A stretch of DNA of 64,000 nucleotides from Aquihabitans sp. G128 (GTDB taxonomy: Bacteria > Actinomycetota > Acidimicrobiia > Acidimicrobiales > Iamiaceae), in contig NZ_CP077604.1 of the NCBI RefSeq assembly GCF_019048865.1, positions 2,232,001 to 2,296,000 of the forward strand. Direction: 5' to 3'. Below are positions 54,959-63,994 of the stretch, one piece after another. Positions within the stretch are counted from its first letter, which is position 1, and the number at the start of each line of letters is the position of its first letter. A program made the translations under genes and the position numbers. A model generated the notes under the pieces. It was given only the letters and a program-made list of their open reading frames with translations. It had not been told where the DNA came from and searched no databases.

Positions 54959-57530
54959 GTGCCCGAGCGCGACCCCAACCGCCTGCCCACCACCGTCGTG
55001 CCGTCGCACTACGACCTGGTGCTGGCCCCCGACCTCGACACGGCCAGCTTCACCGGCTCCGAGGCGGTCGACGTCGAGGTCACCGAACCGGTCACCGAGC
55101 TGGTGCTGCACGCCCTCGACCTCGACATCACCGCCGCCTGGCTCACCCGCGACGGCGCCCGACTCGAGGCCACGGTCTCGCTCGACGAGGGCTCCGAGAC
55201 GGCCACCCTCGCCCTGTCCGGCACCGCCGAGCCCGGCGCGTGGACGCTGCACACCACCTTCACCGGCGTGCTCAACGACAAGCTGGTCGGCTTCTACCGC
55301 TCGACCTTCACCGACGACGACGGGGTGGTCCGCACCCTGGCCACCACCCAGTTCGAGTCCACCCACGCCCGCCGCGCCTTCCCGTGCTGGGACGAGCCGG
55401 CGTTCAAGAGCACCTTCGACATCACCCTCGAGGTGGCCGACGGCCTCATGGCCATCTCCAACGCCGCCGAGGTCGCCGACGACGTGATCGGCGACGGCCG
55501 CCGCCGCGTGCGCTTCGCCACCACCATGCACATGTCCACCTACCTGGTGGCGTTCATCGTGGGGCCGCTGGAGGCCACCGAGACCGTCGACGTCGACGGC
55601 GTGCCCCTGCGGGTCATCGCCCCTCCCGGCAAGGCCGACCTCACCCCCTTCGCCCTGGAGGTCGGCGCCTTCTCGCTGCGCTTCCTGGCCGACTGGTACG
55701 ACATCGCCTACCCCGGCGACAAGCTCGACCTGGTCGCCATCCCCGACTTCTCCTTCGGCGCCATGGAGAACCTGGGCTGCGTCACCTTCCGCGAGACCGC
55801 CCTGCTCCTCGACCGCGAGCGGTCCACCCAGGCCGAGCAGCAGCGCATCGCGGATGTCATCGCCCACGAGATCGCCCACATGTGGTTCGGCGACCTGGTG
55901 ACCATGGGCTGGTGGAACGGCATCTGGCTCAACGAGGCCTTCGCCACGTTCATGGAGATGCTCACCACCGATGCCTACCGGCCCGAGTGGGCCCGCTGGA
56001 CCGACTTCGGCCTGGCCCGCTCCGCGGCGTTCGACACCGACTCGCTCTCCACCACGCGGGCCATCGAGTACGAGGTCCTCACCGCTGCGGACTCCGAGGG
56101 CATGTTCGACGTCCTGACCTACGAGAAGGGCGCCTCGGTCGTCCGCATGCTCCAGCAGTACCTGGGCGACGACCGCTTCCAGGCCGGCATCCGCCACTAC
56201 CTCAAGGCCCACGCCTACGGGAACACCGAGACCACCGACCTGTGGGACGCCATCGAGGAGGCCACCGGCGAGCCGGTGCGCCAGATCATGGACTCGTGGA
56301 TCTTCCGGCCCGGCCACCCCGCCATCTCGGTGGCCCGCACCGCCGACGGCGCCGGCCTGGCCATCGGCCAGTCCCGCTTCTCCTACCTCCCCGACGCCGC
56401 CGCCGGGATCACCGTCCCGGTCGAGGAGCCCCGCTCGGTGCCGGTGGTGGTCCGCGTCGGCCACGGTGAGGAGACCTCGCTGCACCGCGTGCTCCTCGAC
56501 GGCACCGAGGCCACCGTGGCGCTCGACCAGCCGGCCGACTGGGTGGTCGGCAACCACGAGGGCAACGGCTTCTACCGGGTGGAGCTCGGCGACGACGACC
56601 TCGCCGCGGTCGGCGCCCGGGCCCTCAGCGACCTGTCCGCCCTCGAAGCGCTACGGCCTCGTCGAGGACGAGTGGGCCCTGCTGCTGGCCGGCCGGGGCT
56701 CGGTCGACCGGGTCCTCGGCCTGCTCCGCTCGCTCGCCGCCGAGACCGACCTGTCGGTCTGGCAGCGCATCGTCGGCGTCCTCGGCGGCCTCGACCGCGT
56801 GGGCGGCGACGCCCACCACGAGGCCCTGGCCGCCCGGGTGCGGGCCCTGCTCGGCCCGGCGCTCCGCGCCCTCGGCACCACCAAGGCCGCCGGCGAGCCC
56901 GAGCGCACCACCGCGCTGCGCGCCACCCTGTTCGAGGCCTCGGCTCGCATCGGCGACGACGCCGAGCAGCTCGAGGTGGCCCGCGGCCACTTCACCGCCC
57001 TCGGCGCCGACCCGGCGGCGGTCGACGCCGACCTCGCCGACGCCGTCGTGCGGGTGGTGGCCGCCCACGCCGACCAGGAGGTCTGGGACGAGCTGCGCGA
57101 GCGTGCCGCTGCGGCCCGCACCCCGCAGGACCGGCTGCGCCACCAGGGCGCCCTGGCCGACTCGTCCGACCCGGCGCTGGTCCGGCGGTTCTGCGAGCTG
57201 GTCCTCACCGACGAGGTCCGCACCCAGGACGGCCTCTTCCTCCTGCGCCGGGCGCTGGCCAACCGCCACGCCACCGCCGAGGTCTGGGCGTTCGTGGAGG
57301 ACCACTGGGACGAGCTCTCCACCCGGTTCCCGTCGGCCTCGGTGCCCCGCCTCGTCGACGGCATCCGCGGCGTCGGCGACCGCGAGCTCGCGGCCCGGAT
57401 CACGGCGTTCCTCGCCGAGCACCCGGTGCCCCAGGGCGCCAAGGTCATCAGCCAGCACGTCGAGCGGATGTGGGTCACCGTGGCCCTGGCCGACCGGGTG
57501 CCGGCCGAGCTGGCTGCGGCGCTGGCCTGA
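54959..57530 (+). CDS. pepN: Aminopeptidase N (M1 metallopeptidase), frameshifted
   Basis: An 856-residue (reconstructed) M1 aminopeptidase removing N-terminal residues from peptides. FGAMENLGCVTF is the exopeptidase GAMEN motif, VIAHEIAHMWFGDLV the HExxH zinc site, and WLNEAFA the third ligand Glu. The C-terminal ERAP1-type helical domain follows. An extra A in CTCGAAG (56646-56647) shifts the frame at DLSALE, and removing it joins RYGLVEDEWALL. The GTG has GAGGAG upstream. The metallophosphoesterase gene follows 10 bp later. Confidence 0.93.
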
Positions 57531-57540
57531 CACCCCGCTG

Positions 57541-58689
57541 GTGACCGCTGCCCCTCGCCCCTCGATCTCGGTCTTCGCCGTCGAGGACACCACCGTCCAG
57601 CTGACCTGGCGCGGGCTGGCGGCGGGCCGGCTCCGGCTCCAGGCCCTGGACACCGCGTCGGTCGTCGAGCTCGACGTGGCCGCCGGGCCGGGCGCCGCGG
57701 TGCTGGCGGGGCTCCCGCCGGGGCGAGCGCTCACCATCGCCGCCAGCGGCCCCGCCCTGGGCGGTGCGGTGCGACGGCTCCGGGCCCGGACCCTGCCGAC
57801 GCTGCCCGGCCAGGAGCTGCACCGGCTCGCCACCATCGGCGACCTCCACCTGGGCACCCACGTCTTCGGCCAGCAGGGCACCATCCGCGAGGAGCCCGAG
57901 CCCGAGGTGGCCCACCCCATCCGGTGCGCCACCGCCGCCATCGACGACGCGGTCGCGTGGGGCGCCGAGCGGCTGGTGGGCAAGGGCGACCTCACGAACC
58001 ATGGCCAGGTGCCGGAGTGGCGGCGCTACGCCGCGCTGGTGGAGGCCTGCCCGGTGCCGGTCGACGCCGTGCCCGGCAACCACGACCGGGCCTTCCGGCG
58101 CTCCACCGCCGGCCTGCTGCCCGATGCGGCCAGCGTGGCGTTCGGGCTGTCGATGGCCCAGCCGGTGCTGGTGCGCGACGTGCCCGGCGCCCGCCTGGTC
58201 CTGGTGGACTCCACCACCGACCACTACAACCGCGGCCGGGTGTCGCCGGCGGCTGAGGCGGCCGTGCAGGCCGCGGCCGAGGCCGACCCCGATCGGGCGG
58301 TGCTGGTGTTCCTGCACCACCAGCTCCAGGCCCACCCCTTCTCCGAGGGCTGGCCCATCGGCGTCAGCCAGGCCGAGAGCCTGGCCTTCCTGGAGGACCT
58401 GGGCCGAGCCCACCGCCACGTCCTGGTCTCGAGCGGCCACACCCACCGCCACCGCCGCTGGGAGCACGCCGGGGTCACCACCACCCAGGTCGGCTCCACG
58501 AAGGACTTCCCCGGCGTGTGGGCCGGCTACGTGGTGGCCGAGGGCGGCCTGCGCCAGGTGGTGCGCCGGGTGGCCCGCCCCGACTGCCTGGCCTGGACCG
58601 ACCACACCCGCCGGGCCGCGCTGGGCGTCTGGCGCTGGGTCTCCCCCGGCCTGCTCTCGTCGCGCTGCTTCGACCTCACCTGGGCCTGA
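57541..58689 (+). CDS. Metallophosphoesterase
   Basis: A 382-residue protein. Residues 1-95 form a beta-rich domain. The calcineurin-like domain follows: TIGDLHLG (Asp-x-His), VGKGDLTNHG, PGNHDRAF, FLHHQLQ and SSGHTHRHR, the full set of dinuclear-metal motifs. Unusually the second motif reads GKGD rather than GDxx. No signal peptide. Substrate unknown. It is probably co-transcribed with pepN. Confidence 0.86.
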   Translation: MTAAPRPSISVFAVEDTTVQLTWRGLAAGRLRLQALDTASVVELDVAAGPGAAVLAGLPPGRALTIAASGPALGGAVRRLRARTLPTLPGQELHRLATIGDLHLGTHVFGQQGTIREEPEPEVAHPIRCATAAIDDAVAWGAERLVGKGDLTNHGQVPEWRRYAALVEACPVPVDAVPGNHDRAFRRSTAGLLPDAASVAFGLSMAQPVLVRDVPGARLVLVDSTTDHYNRGRVSPAAEAAVQAAAEADPDRAVLVFLHHQLQAHPFSEGWPIGVSQAESLAFLEDLGRAHRHVLVSSGHTHRHRRWEHAGVTTTQVGSTKDFPGVWAGYVVAEGGLRQVVRRVARPDCLAWTDHTRRAALGVWRWVSPGLLSSRCFDLTWA

Positions 58690-58739
58690 CGACCTCGGCC
58701 TCGCCGATCGCCGCCCGCCGGAGGTGGGCCGCCGGTCGG

Positions 58740-59267
58740 CTACTTCTCGGCGATGTCGTAGCTCACGGTGCCGGCAGCGTCGGTGACGGTCACGGTGATG
58801 GTCCGCTTGCCGGCGGGGTCCTTGGCGCTGCAGGTGAAGGTGGAGCCGGGGGCCACCACCGAGATCGCCTCGGTGCCGCAGTCGACGGTGAACGTGCGCA
58901 GGAACCGCTTCACCAGTTGCCGGCGGAGGTCGGTGGCCACCGCCTTGCGATCGACCACGGCATCGAGCAGGTCGACGTCGAGCGTGCCGTCGGCGTCGAC
59001 CTGGCGCACCCGCAGGCGCACCTCGCCGCCCGTGCCCTCGAGCAGGGCCCGGCAGGAGAAGCTGCGGCCCTTGCCCCGGGCGATGTCGGCGGGGCAGCGC
59101 ACCTCCTTGACGTCGGGCTCGATGCGGCTGCCGATGACCTTGTCGATGGCCCGCTCGGTGCCGTCGGTGTCGAGCGTGGTGGCCTGCTTGGTCCGGCTGC
59201 AGCCGGCCGCGACGCCCAGGACCAGCGCCAGCGCCAGCAGCACCCGGGCGAAGGTGGCGGACCTCAC
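58740..59267 (-). CDS. DUF4333 lipoprotein with two repeats
   Basis: A 175-residue lipoprotein. Lipobox GVAAGC gives a Cys near residue 23. Two DUF4333-like repeats follow (about 38-100 and 105-170), each with paired cysteines (VRCPAD/FSCRAL, VDCGTE/FTCSAK) likely to form disulfides. The family is a surface domain of unknown function in actinobacteria. The GTG start overlaps the lysoplasmalogenase stop (GTGA). Confidence 0.82.
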   Translation of the reverse strand: MRSATFARVLLALALVLGVAAGCSRTKQATTLDTDGTERAIDKVIGSRIEPDVKEVRCPADIARGKGRSFSCRALLEGTGGEVRLRVRQVDADGTLDVDLLDAVVDRKAVATDLRRQLVKRFLRTFTVDCGTEAISVVAPGSTFTCSAKDPAGKRTITVTVTDAAGTVSYDIAEK

Positions 59268-59908
59268 GCCGTCACCAGCCACGCCACCAGGCCGGCCTGG
59301 CCGAGGTGGTAGGTCACCATCACCGCCAGGTGGCCGAAGCGACGCTGCTCCAGGAAGCGGTTCCAGGCCAGGGTGGCATCGGAGGCGTAGAACAGCCCGG
59401 CGCCCACGATGGCCCACGGCGCCTTCGTCCCGAACGCACTGACCACCATGGCCGAGATCACCACGAGGTAGGCGATCACCGGCGGCACCATGTCCCGCTG
59501 CTCGCCGGCGGCCACGCCCTGCACGATCTTGCGGCCGAAGGTGGCGATGCACACGGCGACCACGGCCAGACCGAGGAGCGTGAAGGGCACCGACGTGGGG
59601 GCCAGCTGGAGGCCGACCACGTAGGCGACGTGGCCCAGCAGGAACGAGCCGAGGCCGGCCACGAACCACTTCTCGTCGAGCATCAGGAACACGTCGCCCG
59701 CCAGCGAGAGCACCAGGCCCACCACCATCCAGGTTCGGATGGTGCCGCTGACGGAGGGATCGAGCGTCACCGCCACGCCGATGAGCGCCGCCAGCGTCGC
59801 CGGCTTGGCCACGTAGCGCACCTGCACCCGGTCGACCCACGTGGCCCACCAGTCGGTGAGGGCGAACGCCGCCGCCACCACCGCCAAGGCCCACGCCGCC
59901 GTGGTCAC
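59264..59908 (-). CDS. Lysoplasmalogenase (YhhN family)
   Basis: A 214-residue integral membrane protein with about eight helices, matching the YhhN/TMEM86 family. Members cleave the vinyl-ether bond of lysoplasmalogens. Conserved stretches: KPATLAALIGVAV, GLVLSLAGDVFLML with the family Asp, FLLGHVAYVVG and LFYASDATLAWNRF. The GTG (59908) overlaps the stop of an 8-codon upstream frame. It is coupled to the DUF4333 gene. Confidence 0.85.
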   Translation of the reverse strand: MTTAAWALAVVAAAFALTDWWATWVDRVQVRYVAKPATLAALIGVAVTLDPSVSGTIRTWMVVGLVLSLAGDVFLMLDEKWFVAGLGSFLLGHVAYVVGLQLAPTSVPFTLLGLAVVAVCIATFGRKIVQGVAAGEQRDMVPPVIAYLVVISAMVVSAFGTKAPWAIVGAGLFYASDATLAWNRFLEQRRFGHLAVMVTYHLGQAGLVAWLVTA

Positions 59909-59931
59909 CGTCGAACCTCGTCCCGCAGCAC
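59905..59931 (-). CDS. Possible 8-residue leader peptide
   Basis: GTG at 59931 lies 7 bases after a TAGCGT box (59939-59944) and opens a frame of eight codons, MLRDEVRR. Its stop overlaps the lysoplasmalogenase start as GTGA. A leaderless mini-ORF could load ribosomes onto the next gene. No conservation test was possible. Confidence 0.3.
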   Translation of the reverse strand: MLRDEVRR

Positions 59932-59994
59932 GGCCGGCACGCTACCCCTCCCCCCGAAGTGGTGAGCAACGGCGCCCGCGGCGGGCACCGGGGG

Positions 59995-60549
59995 TCACCG
60001 GTCCGGCCGGATCCAAGCCGTGGTGGCGGGCAGGGCGAGGGCGACGGCGTCCGGGCAGTGGGGACGACCGGAGATCCACGCCTCGACCTCGGTCAGCGGC
60101 ACGCGGTCGCTGGCCACCACCTCGCCGTCGGGGAAGGTGAACGGCCCGTCGTGGCGGGCCACGAACACGTGGCCGAGCAACGAGACGTCGTCGTCGTCGT
60201 AGGTCCCCGTGGCCACCTCCACCAGGTCGGCCTCGATGCCGGCCTCCTCGGCCAGCTCCCGCCGGGCGGCGTCGAGCCAGCCCTCGCCGACGTCGACGAC
60301 CCCGCCGAACGCCAGGTCCCAGCGGCTCGGCCACACGTCCTTCCACGCGGCCCGCTGGTGCACCACCACCCGCTCCTCGGCGTCGACCACCACGACGTAC
60401 GTGCAGCGGTGCCGCAGGTGGCCGGCCCGCATCTCGGCCCGGCCCACCACCCGCTCGACGGTGCCGTCGCGACCCACCACCTCGACCGGCTCGGCCGCGG
60501 CCGAGGCGGCGCGACCCCCGGCGTCGCCGTCGACCGGGTGGGGCGGCAT
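59995..60549 (-). CDS. NUDIX hydrolase
   Basis: A 184-residue protein with the NUDIX box GGVVDVGEGWLDAARRELAEEAGIEADL (G-x5-E-x7-REUxEExGU). The ordering HRCTYVVVVDAEERVVVHQRAAWKDVWPSRWDLAFGG resembles the IPP isomerase-like/YfcD branch. It hydrolyses an unidentified nucleoside diphosphate-linked compound. Its ATG overlaps the stop of the ferredoxin reductase gene (TGATG). Confidence 0.88.
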   Translation of the reverse strand: MPPHPVDGDAGGRAASAAAEPVEVVGRDGTVERVVGRAEMRAGHLRHRCTYVVVVDAEERVVVHQRAAWKDVWPSRWDLAFGGVVDVGEGWLDAARRELAEEAGIEADLVEVATGTYDDDDVSLLGHVFVARHDGPFTFPDGEVVASDRVPLTEVEAWISGRPHCPDAVALALPATTAWIRPDR

Positions 60550-61774
60550 CAGGGGGCCGGCGGATCGAGGGTGGCCACGGCGTCGACCCAGGTGAGCCCG
60601 TTGGCGATGGCCTGCCGGTACTTGACCACCCGAGCCGGCATGTTGAGCGCCAGCGCGCCGACCACCATGCCGCCCCGGCCGTAGAGGGCGGTGAACCGGC
60701 GGTCCTCGACGGAGCCGGCCACGATCCGCACCTCGTCGGTGGGCCGCACCCGCCCGGCCAGCTGGAGCTTGCGGTCGTACTGGTCGCTCCAGAACCACGG
60801 CACCGGCGCGTAGGCGACCGCTTCGCCGTCGGCCGCCAGCAGGCGCCGGGCGGCGTGGGCACCCATGTCGACGGCGTGCTCCCAGTGCTCCACCCGCATG
60901 ACCTCGCCGAAGAGCGGGTTGGGCCAACGGGCGACGTCGCCGGCGGCCACCACGCCGGGCGCGGCGAGCGTGGTGGCGTCGCAGACCACGCCGTCGTCGA
61001 GGGCCAGGCCGCTGCCCTCCAACCAGGCCGTGTTCGGCACCACCCCGATGCCGACGACCACGACGTCGGCGGCCACCGAGCTGCCGTCCGAGAGGTGCAC
61101 GGTGAGCCCGTCGACGTCGTCGCCGCCCTCGATGCGATCCACCCCGACGCCGAGGCGGAGGTCGACCCCGTGCTCGACGTGGACCTCGCCGATGACCCGA
61201 CCCATGTCCTCGCCCAGCACGCGGGCCAGCGGCTGGGGCAGCGGCTCCACCATGGTCACGGCGATGTCGCGCGCCCGGCACGAGGCCGCCACCTCGGCGC
61301 CGATGAAGCCGGCCCCGACAACCACCACCCGCTGCGCGCCGGTCTCCAGGTGGGCCCGCACCGCCACCGCGTCGTCGAGGGTGCGCAGGGCGAAGACCCC
61401 GGCCAGGTCCTCGGTGCCGGGGATGCGCCGGGGGCGGCACCGCAGGCGATGACCAGGCCGTCGTAGGGCAGCGAGCGCCCGTCGGCCAAGCGGACCTCAC
61501 GGGCTTCGAGGTCGAGCCCGGCGGCCGGCACCCCCAGCTCCCACGTGAGGTCGAGGGCCTCGTCGGCCCCCGCCGGCAGGGCGATGCGGTCGGTGTCCCA
61601 GGCACCGGTGAGCACCTGCTTCGAGAGCGGCGGCCGGTCGTACGGCGCGTGGTCCTCGTCGCCGACGAGGGTGATGGTGCCGGTGAACCCCTCGGTGCGG
61701 AGGGTCTTGGCGGCGGTGACGCCGGCCAGCGAGGCACCGACGATCACGATGCGGTCGAGCGGGGGTGCGGTCAT
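60549..61774 (-). CDS. FAD-dependent ferredoxin reductase (rubredoxin/BphA4-type), frameshifted
   Basis: A 408-residue (reconstructed) NAD(P)H:ferredoxin oxidoreductase. FAD site IVIVGASLAGVTAAKTLR, YDRPPLSKQVL, then the NAD site VVVVGAGFIGAEVAAS and the second FAD motif GVVAAGDVARWPN. A C-terminal reductase domain includes WFWSDQYDRKLQLAG. A G run at 61430-61434 appears one short, breaking the frame in CGAAPRRIPGTEDL. With the adjacent ferredoxin it forms an electron chain, usually serving a P450 or Rieske oxygenase. Confidence 0.9.
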
Positions 61775-61840
61775 GTCGTTCGTTTCACGGGGACGCGCGT
61801 CGACGGGACGCGGTCGGCGGAGGTTCCTCGGGCGGGGGCG

Positions 61841-62032
61841 TCAGCCCTCGAGCGTGATGGCCTGCTTCGGGCAGCGGGCGACGGACTCCTCGACCTTGGC
61901 CCGCAGGCTCTCGTCGGGCTCCTCCTGGAGCACATAGAGGAAGTCGTCGTCGCGCACCTCGAACACCTCGGGGGCGATGCCCATGCAGACCGCGTTGCTC
62001 TCGCACAGGTCGAAGTCGACTACCACTCGCAT
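61841..62032 (-). CDS. Ferredoxin, probably [3Fe-4S]
   Basis: A 63-residue ferredoxin: DLCESNAVCMGIAPEVFEV and ARCPKQAITLEG. Only three cluster cysteines are present (near 10, 16 and 54), and the usual third residue of the CxxCxxC set is Val or Met, as in actinobacterial P450-type [3Fe-4S] ferredoxins. ATG with GGAGG upstream. Located 66 bp before the reductase gene. No P450 gene is in the window. Confidence 0.9.
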   Translation of the reverse strand: MRVVVDFDLCESNAVCMGIAPEVFEVRDDDFLYVLQEEPDESLRAKVEESVARCPKQAITLEG

Positions 62033-62094
62033 GACGCCTCCAGAAAGAAGAACGGGTTCCAGTTCCGGCGCCCAACGTAGCCGCGGCCCCGGCG

Positions 62095-62949
62095 TCAGGT
62101 CGGCGGGCCCGGCGGCTCGCGGAGGAAGGCCAGGACCTCGGCGGCCAGCGCCTCGGGGATCTCGGCCTCGAGCGAGTGGCGGGCACCGGGGAAGACGTGG
62201 AAGCGGTGGTCCGGCAGCAGCTCGTGCAGGCGGGCGACGCCACGACCCATGCCGCCGCCGTGGTCCTGGTCGCCCCACAGCAGCAGGGTGCGCTGCTCGA
62301 CCTCACCGGCGATGGCGAACAGGCTGTGGCCCACCTGGTCGGCCGCCAGCCCCCAGTACATGGCCACGAAGCCCGGCCCCATCACCCGCCGGTAGTAGGC
62401 GAAGGTGTCGGCCAGGCCCCGGGCCCGTCCGGGGAAGGCCGGGGCGTACCAGTAGCGGCTCTGGATGCGCACCGAAGGCCAGAAGGACCAGCGACCCATG
62501 GTCGCCCGGATCGCCTTCGCCAGCCGGGGTCGCGCCGTCCATGCGCTGCCCGGCGCCCAGAGGACCAGGCGGGGGAACCGCTCCGGGAACCGGTGGCCGA
62601 GCCGCAGCACGGGGTTGCCGCCGAGGCTCCCGCCCACCGGGATGGCCCGATCGATGCCGAGCGCGTCCAGGAAGGCCACCAGCACGTCCTCGTACCACCG
62701 GAGGTCGTAGCGCCGGACGGGCTTCTCGGACTCCCCCGAGCCCGGGAGGTCGAGCACCAGCACCCGGTGCTCGGCGGCCAGCCGCGGGGCCAGCTCGGCG
62801 AAGCCCTCGATGCGGGCGGTGTGGCCCGGGATCACCAGCAGCGGGAGCCCGGCCGCCTCCGCGTGGAGGTCGACGTAGCGGACGCGGACGCCCAGCACCT
62901 CGACCCACCGGACGTCGTCCGTCCCCCCGTCTCCGGGCCCCGCAGCCAT
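62095..62949 (-). CDS. Alpha/beta hydrolase
   Basis: A 284-residue hydrolase. Oxyanion region VIPGHTARIEGF, strand LVLDLPGSGESEKP, nucleophile elbow VGGSLGGNPVLR (Ser near residue 114), acid in WGDQDHGGGM, His in GARHSLEAE. Resembles epoxide-hydrolase/esterase-type members. The ATG at 62949 is 60 bp from the next leftward gene. It may share transcription with ferredoxin and reductase, but a leader promoter (TACGTT, about 62080) for the ferredoxin suggests otherwise. Confidence 0.85.
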   Translation of the reverse strand: MAAGPGDGGTDDVRWVEVLGVRVRYVDLHAEAAGLPLLVIPGHTARIEGFAELAPRLAAEHRVLVLDLPGSGESEKPVRRYDLRWYEDVLVAFLDALGIDRAIPVGGSLGGNPVLRLGHRFPERFPRLVLWAPGSAWTARPRLAKAIRATMGRWSFWPSVRIQSRYWYAPAFPGRARGLADTFAYYRRVMGPGFVAMYWGLAADQVGHSLFAIAGEVEQRTLLLWGDQDHGGGMGRGVARLHELLPDHRFHVFPGARHSLEAEIPEALAAEVLAFLREPPGPPT

Positions 62950-63018
62950 GCCCGGCAGGTTCCCACATCGGGGTCCGCAGGCCCCGCTTCGGCTTTCGGA
63001 CCGTCGAGGGCGTCGCGC

Positions 63019-63024
63019 TAGGGT
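63019..63024 (+). promoter_or_regulatory. -10 box of tRNA-Ala
   Basis: TAGGGT lies 13 bases before the mature tRNA-Ala. A weak TTCGGA about 18 bases upstream may serve as the -35 element. Confidence 0.5.
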
Positions 63025-63037
63025 GAGGCCCCGTTCT

Positions 63038-63113
63038 GGGGGTGTAGCTCAGTTGGTAGAGCGCCTCGGTCGCATCGAGGAGGCCAGGGGTTCGATTCCC
63101 CTCACCTCCACCA
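63038..63113 (+). tRNA. tRNA-Ala (anticodon CGC), CCA encoded
   Basis: Cloverleaf with acceptor GGGGGTG/CACCTCC (one G-T pair), D arm GCTC/GAGC, anticodon stem CCTCG/CGAGG with loop GTCGCAT (CGC), T loop TTCGATT, discriminator A and encoded CCA. It decodes GCG alanine codons. Confidence 0.96.
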
Positions 63114-63120
63114 GGACGCC

Positions 63121-63153
63121 AGCGGGCCCCGTCGCACGGCGACGGGGCCCGCT
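63121..63153. terminator. Terminator of tRNA-Ala
   Basis: AGCGGGCCCCGTCGC and GCGACGGGGCCCGCT form a perfect 15-bp stem with an ACG loop, starting 7 bases after the tRNA. Confidence 0.8.
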
Positions 63154-63276
63154 CGCGTGGCGCCCTCGCCGGGGGTGAGCAGTGGGGGTGAGGCACCTGG
63201 GCCGAACGGCTCATCCTTGGACCCATTTGAAGCATTTCCGCTCAAGGTGGGTGGGGATCGTGTCGAGACCTTTCGC

Positions 63277-63729
63277 ATGCCCGCCCACACCAAGAAGCCC
63301 CACCGCTCGATCCGCCGGGCCGGGGTCGCCGTCGCCCTCGTCGCCGCCCTCGCCCTGTTGTCCGCCTGCCTCAGCCCGTCGCAGTCCCAGGTCCAGTCGG
63401 AGCTCAACAGCGACCGCCGGGCCCACGGCCTGTCGACCCTCGGGGTCAACGCCGACGCCCAGGCCAAGGCCCAGGCCTGGGCCGAGAAGCTGGCCCGCGA
63501 GAACACGCTGTACCACTCGAACCTGCCCGACGGCATCCGCACCCGCTGGTGCTCGCTGGGCGAGAACGTCGGCTACGGCCCCAACGTCCCCACCATCGAG
63601 GACGCCTACATGAACTCCACCGGCCACCGCGCCAACATCCTCTCCACCAAGTGGAACGGCGTCGGCGTCGGCTACGCCACCAACGGCAACCGGGTCTTCA
63701 CCGTGCAGGTCTTCATCAAGACCTGCTGA
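63277..63729 (+). CDS. CAP/SCP-domain secreted lipoprotein
   Basis: A 150-residue exported protein. Arg/Lys-rich N-terminus and signal peptide end in LLSAC (Cys near residue 31). The CAP (CRISP, SCP/PR-1) domain follows: LNSDRRAHGLSTLGVNADAQAKAQAWAEKLA, SLGENVGYGP, EDAYMNSTGHRANILSTKWNGVGVGYA. The His/Glu pair of the CAP cavity is visible as HSN and GEN. The upstream 120 bases contain a locally AT-richer patch but no clear box. Role outside the cell unknown. Confidence 0.88.
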   Translation: MPAHTKKPHRSIRRAGVAVALVAALALLSACLSPSQSQVQSELNSDRRAHGLSTLGVNADAQAKAQAWAEKLARENTLYHSNLPDGIRTRWCSLGENVGYGPNVPTIEDAYMNSTGHRANILSTKWNGVGVGYATNGNRVFTVQVFIKTC

Positions 63730-63771
63730 CCCGCCACCGGCGTCCCCCGCCGGAAGCACCCACCCCTGCCC

Positions 63772-63805
63772 GCACCGGCGGCCACGTCTTCGTGGCCGCC
63801 GGTGC
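63772..63805. terminator. Terminator after the CAP-domain gene
   Basis: GCACCGGCGGCCACG and CGTGGCCGCCGGTGC pair perfectly over 15 bp with a TCTT loop, 42 bases after the stop. Confidence 0.8.
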
Positions 63806-63865
63806 CGCGTCCATGCCACGGTTGCCCTCCCCCGACCCCGCGTGCACGCCACCAGAACTGCGACA

Positions 63866-63994
63866 GCGACCAGGACCGCCACGGCGACCAGGACCGCCAC
63901 GGCGACCAAAGCCATGGGCGAAGGCTCTGGTGGCACCCCGTGTCGCCCGCGGACCCCGATCGCGACCAGAAGCGACGAGGCGGCCTCTGGTCGC
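63866..63994. repeat. GCGACCAG repeat cluster at the window edge
   Basis: An 18-bp unit starting GCGACCAGGACC occurs twice in tandem (63866-63883, 63884-63901) and partly a third time. Further on, GCGACCAGA (63962-63970) and TCTGGTCGC (63986-63994) form a perfect 9-bp inverted repeat. No gene is supported from 63806 to the edge. Confidence 0.55.

Noticed and set aside
63200..63276. Sigma28-type promoter before the CAP-domain gene
   Set aside because: CTCAAG is present, but no GCCGATA-like -10 at the required distance.
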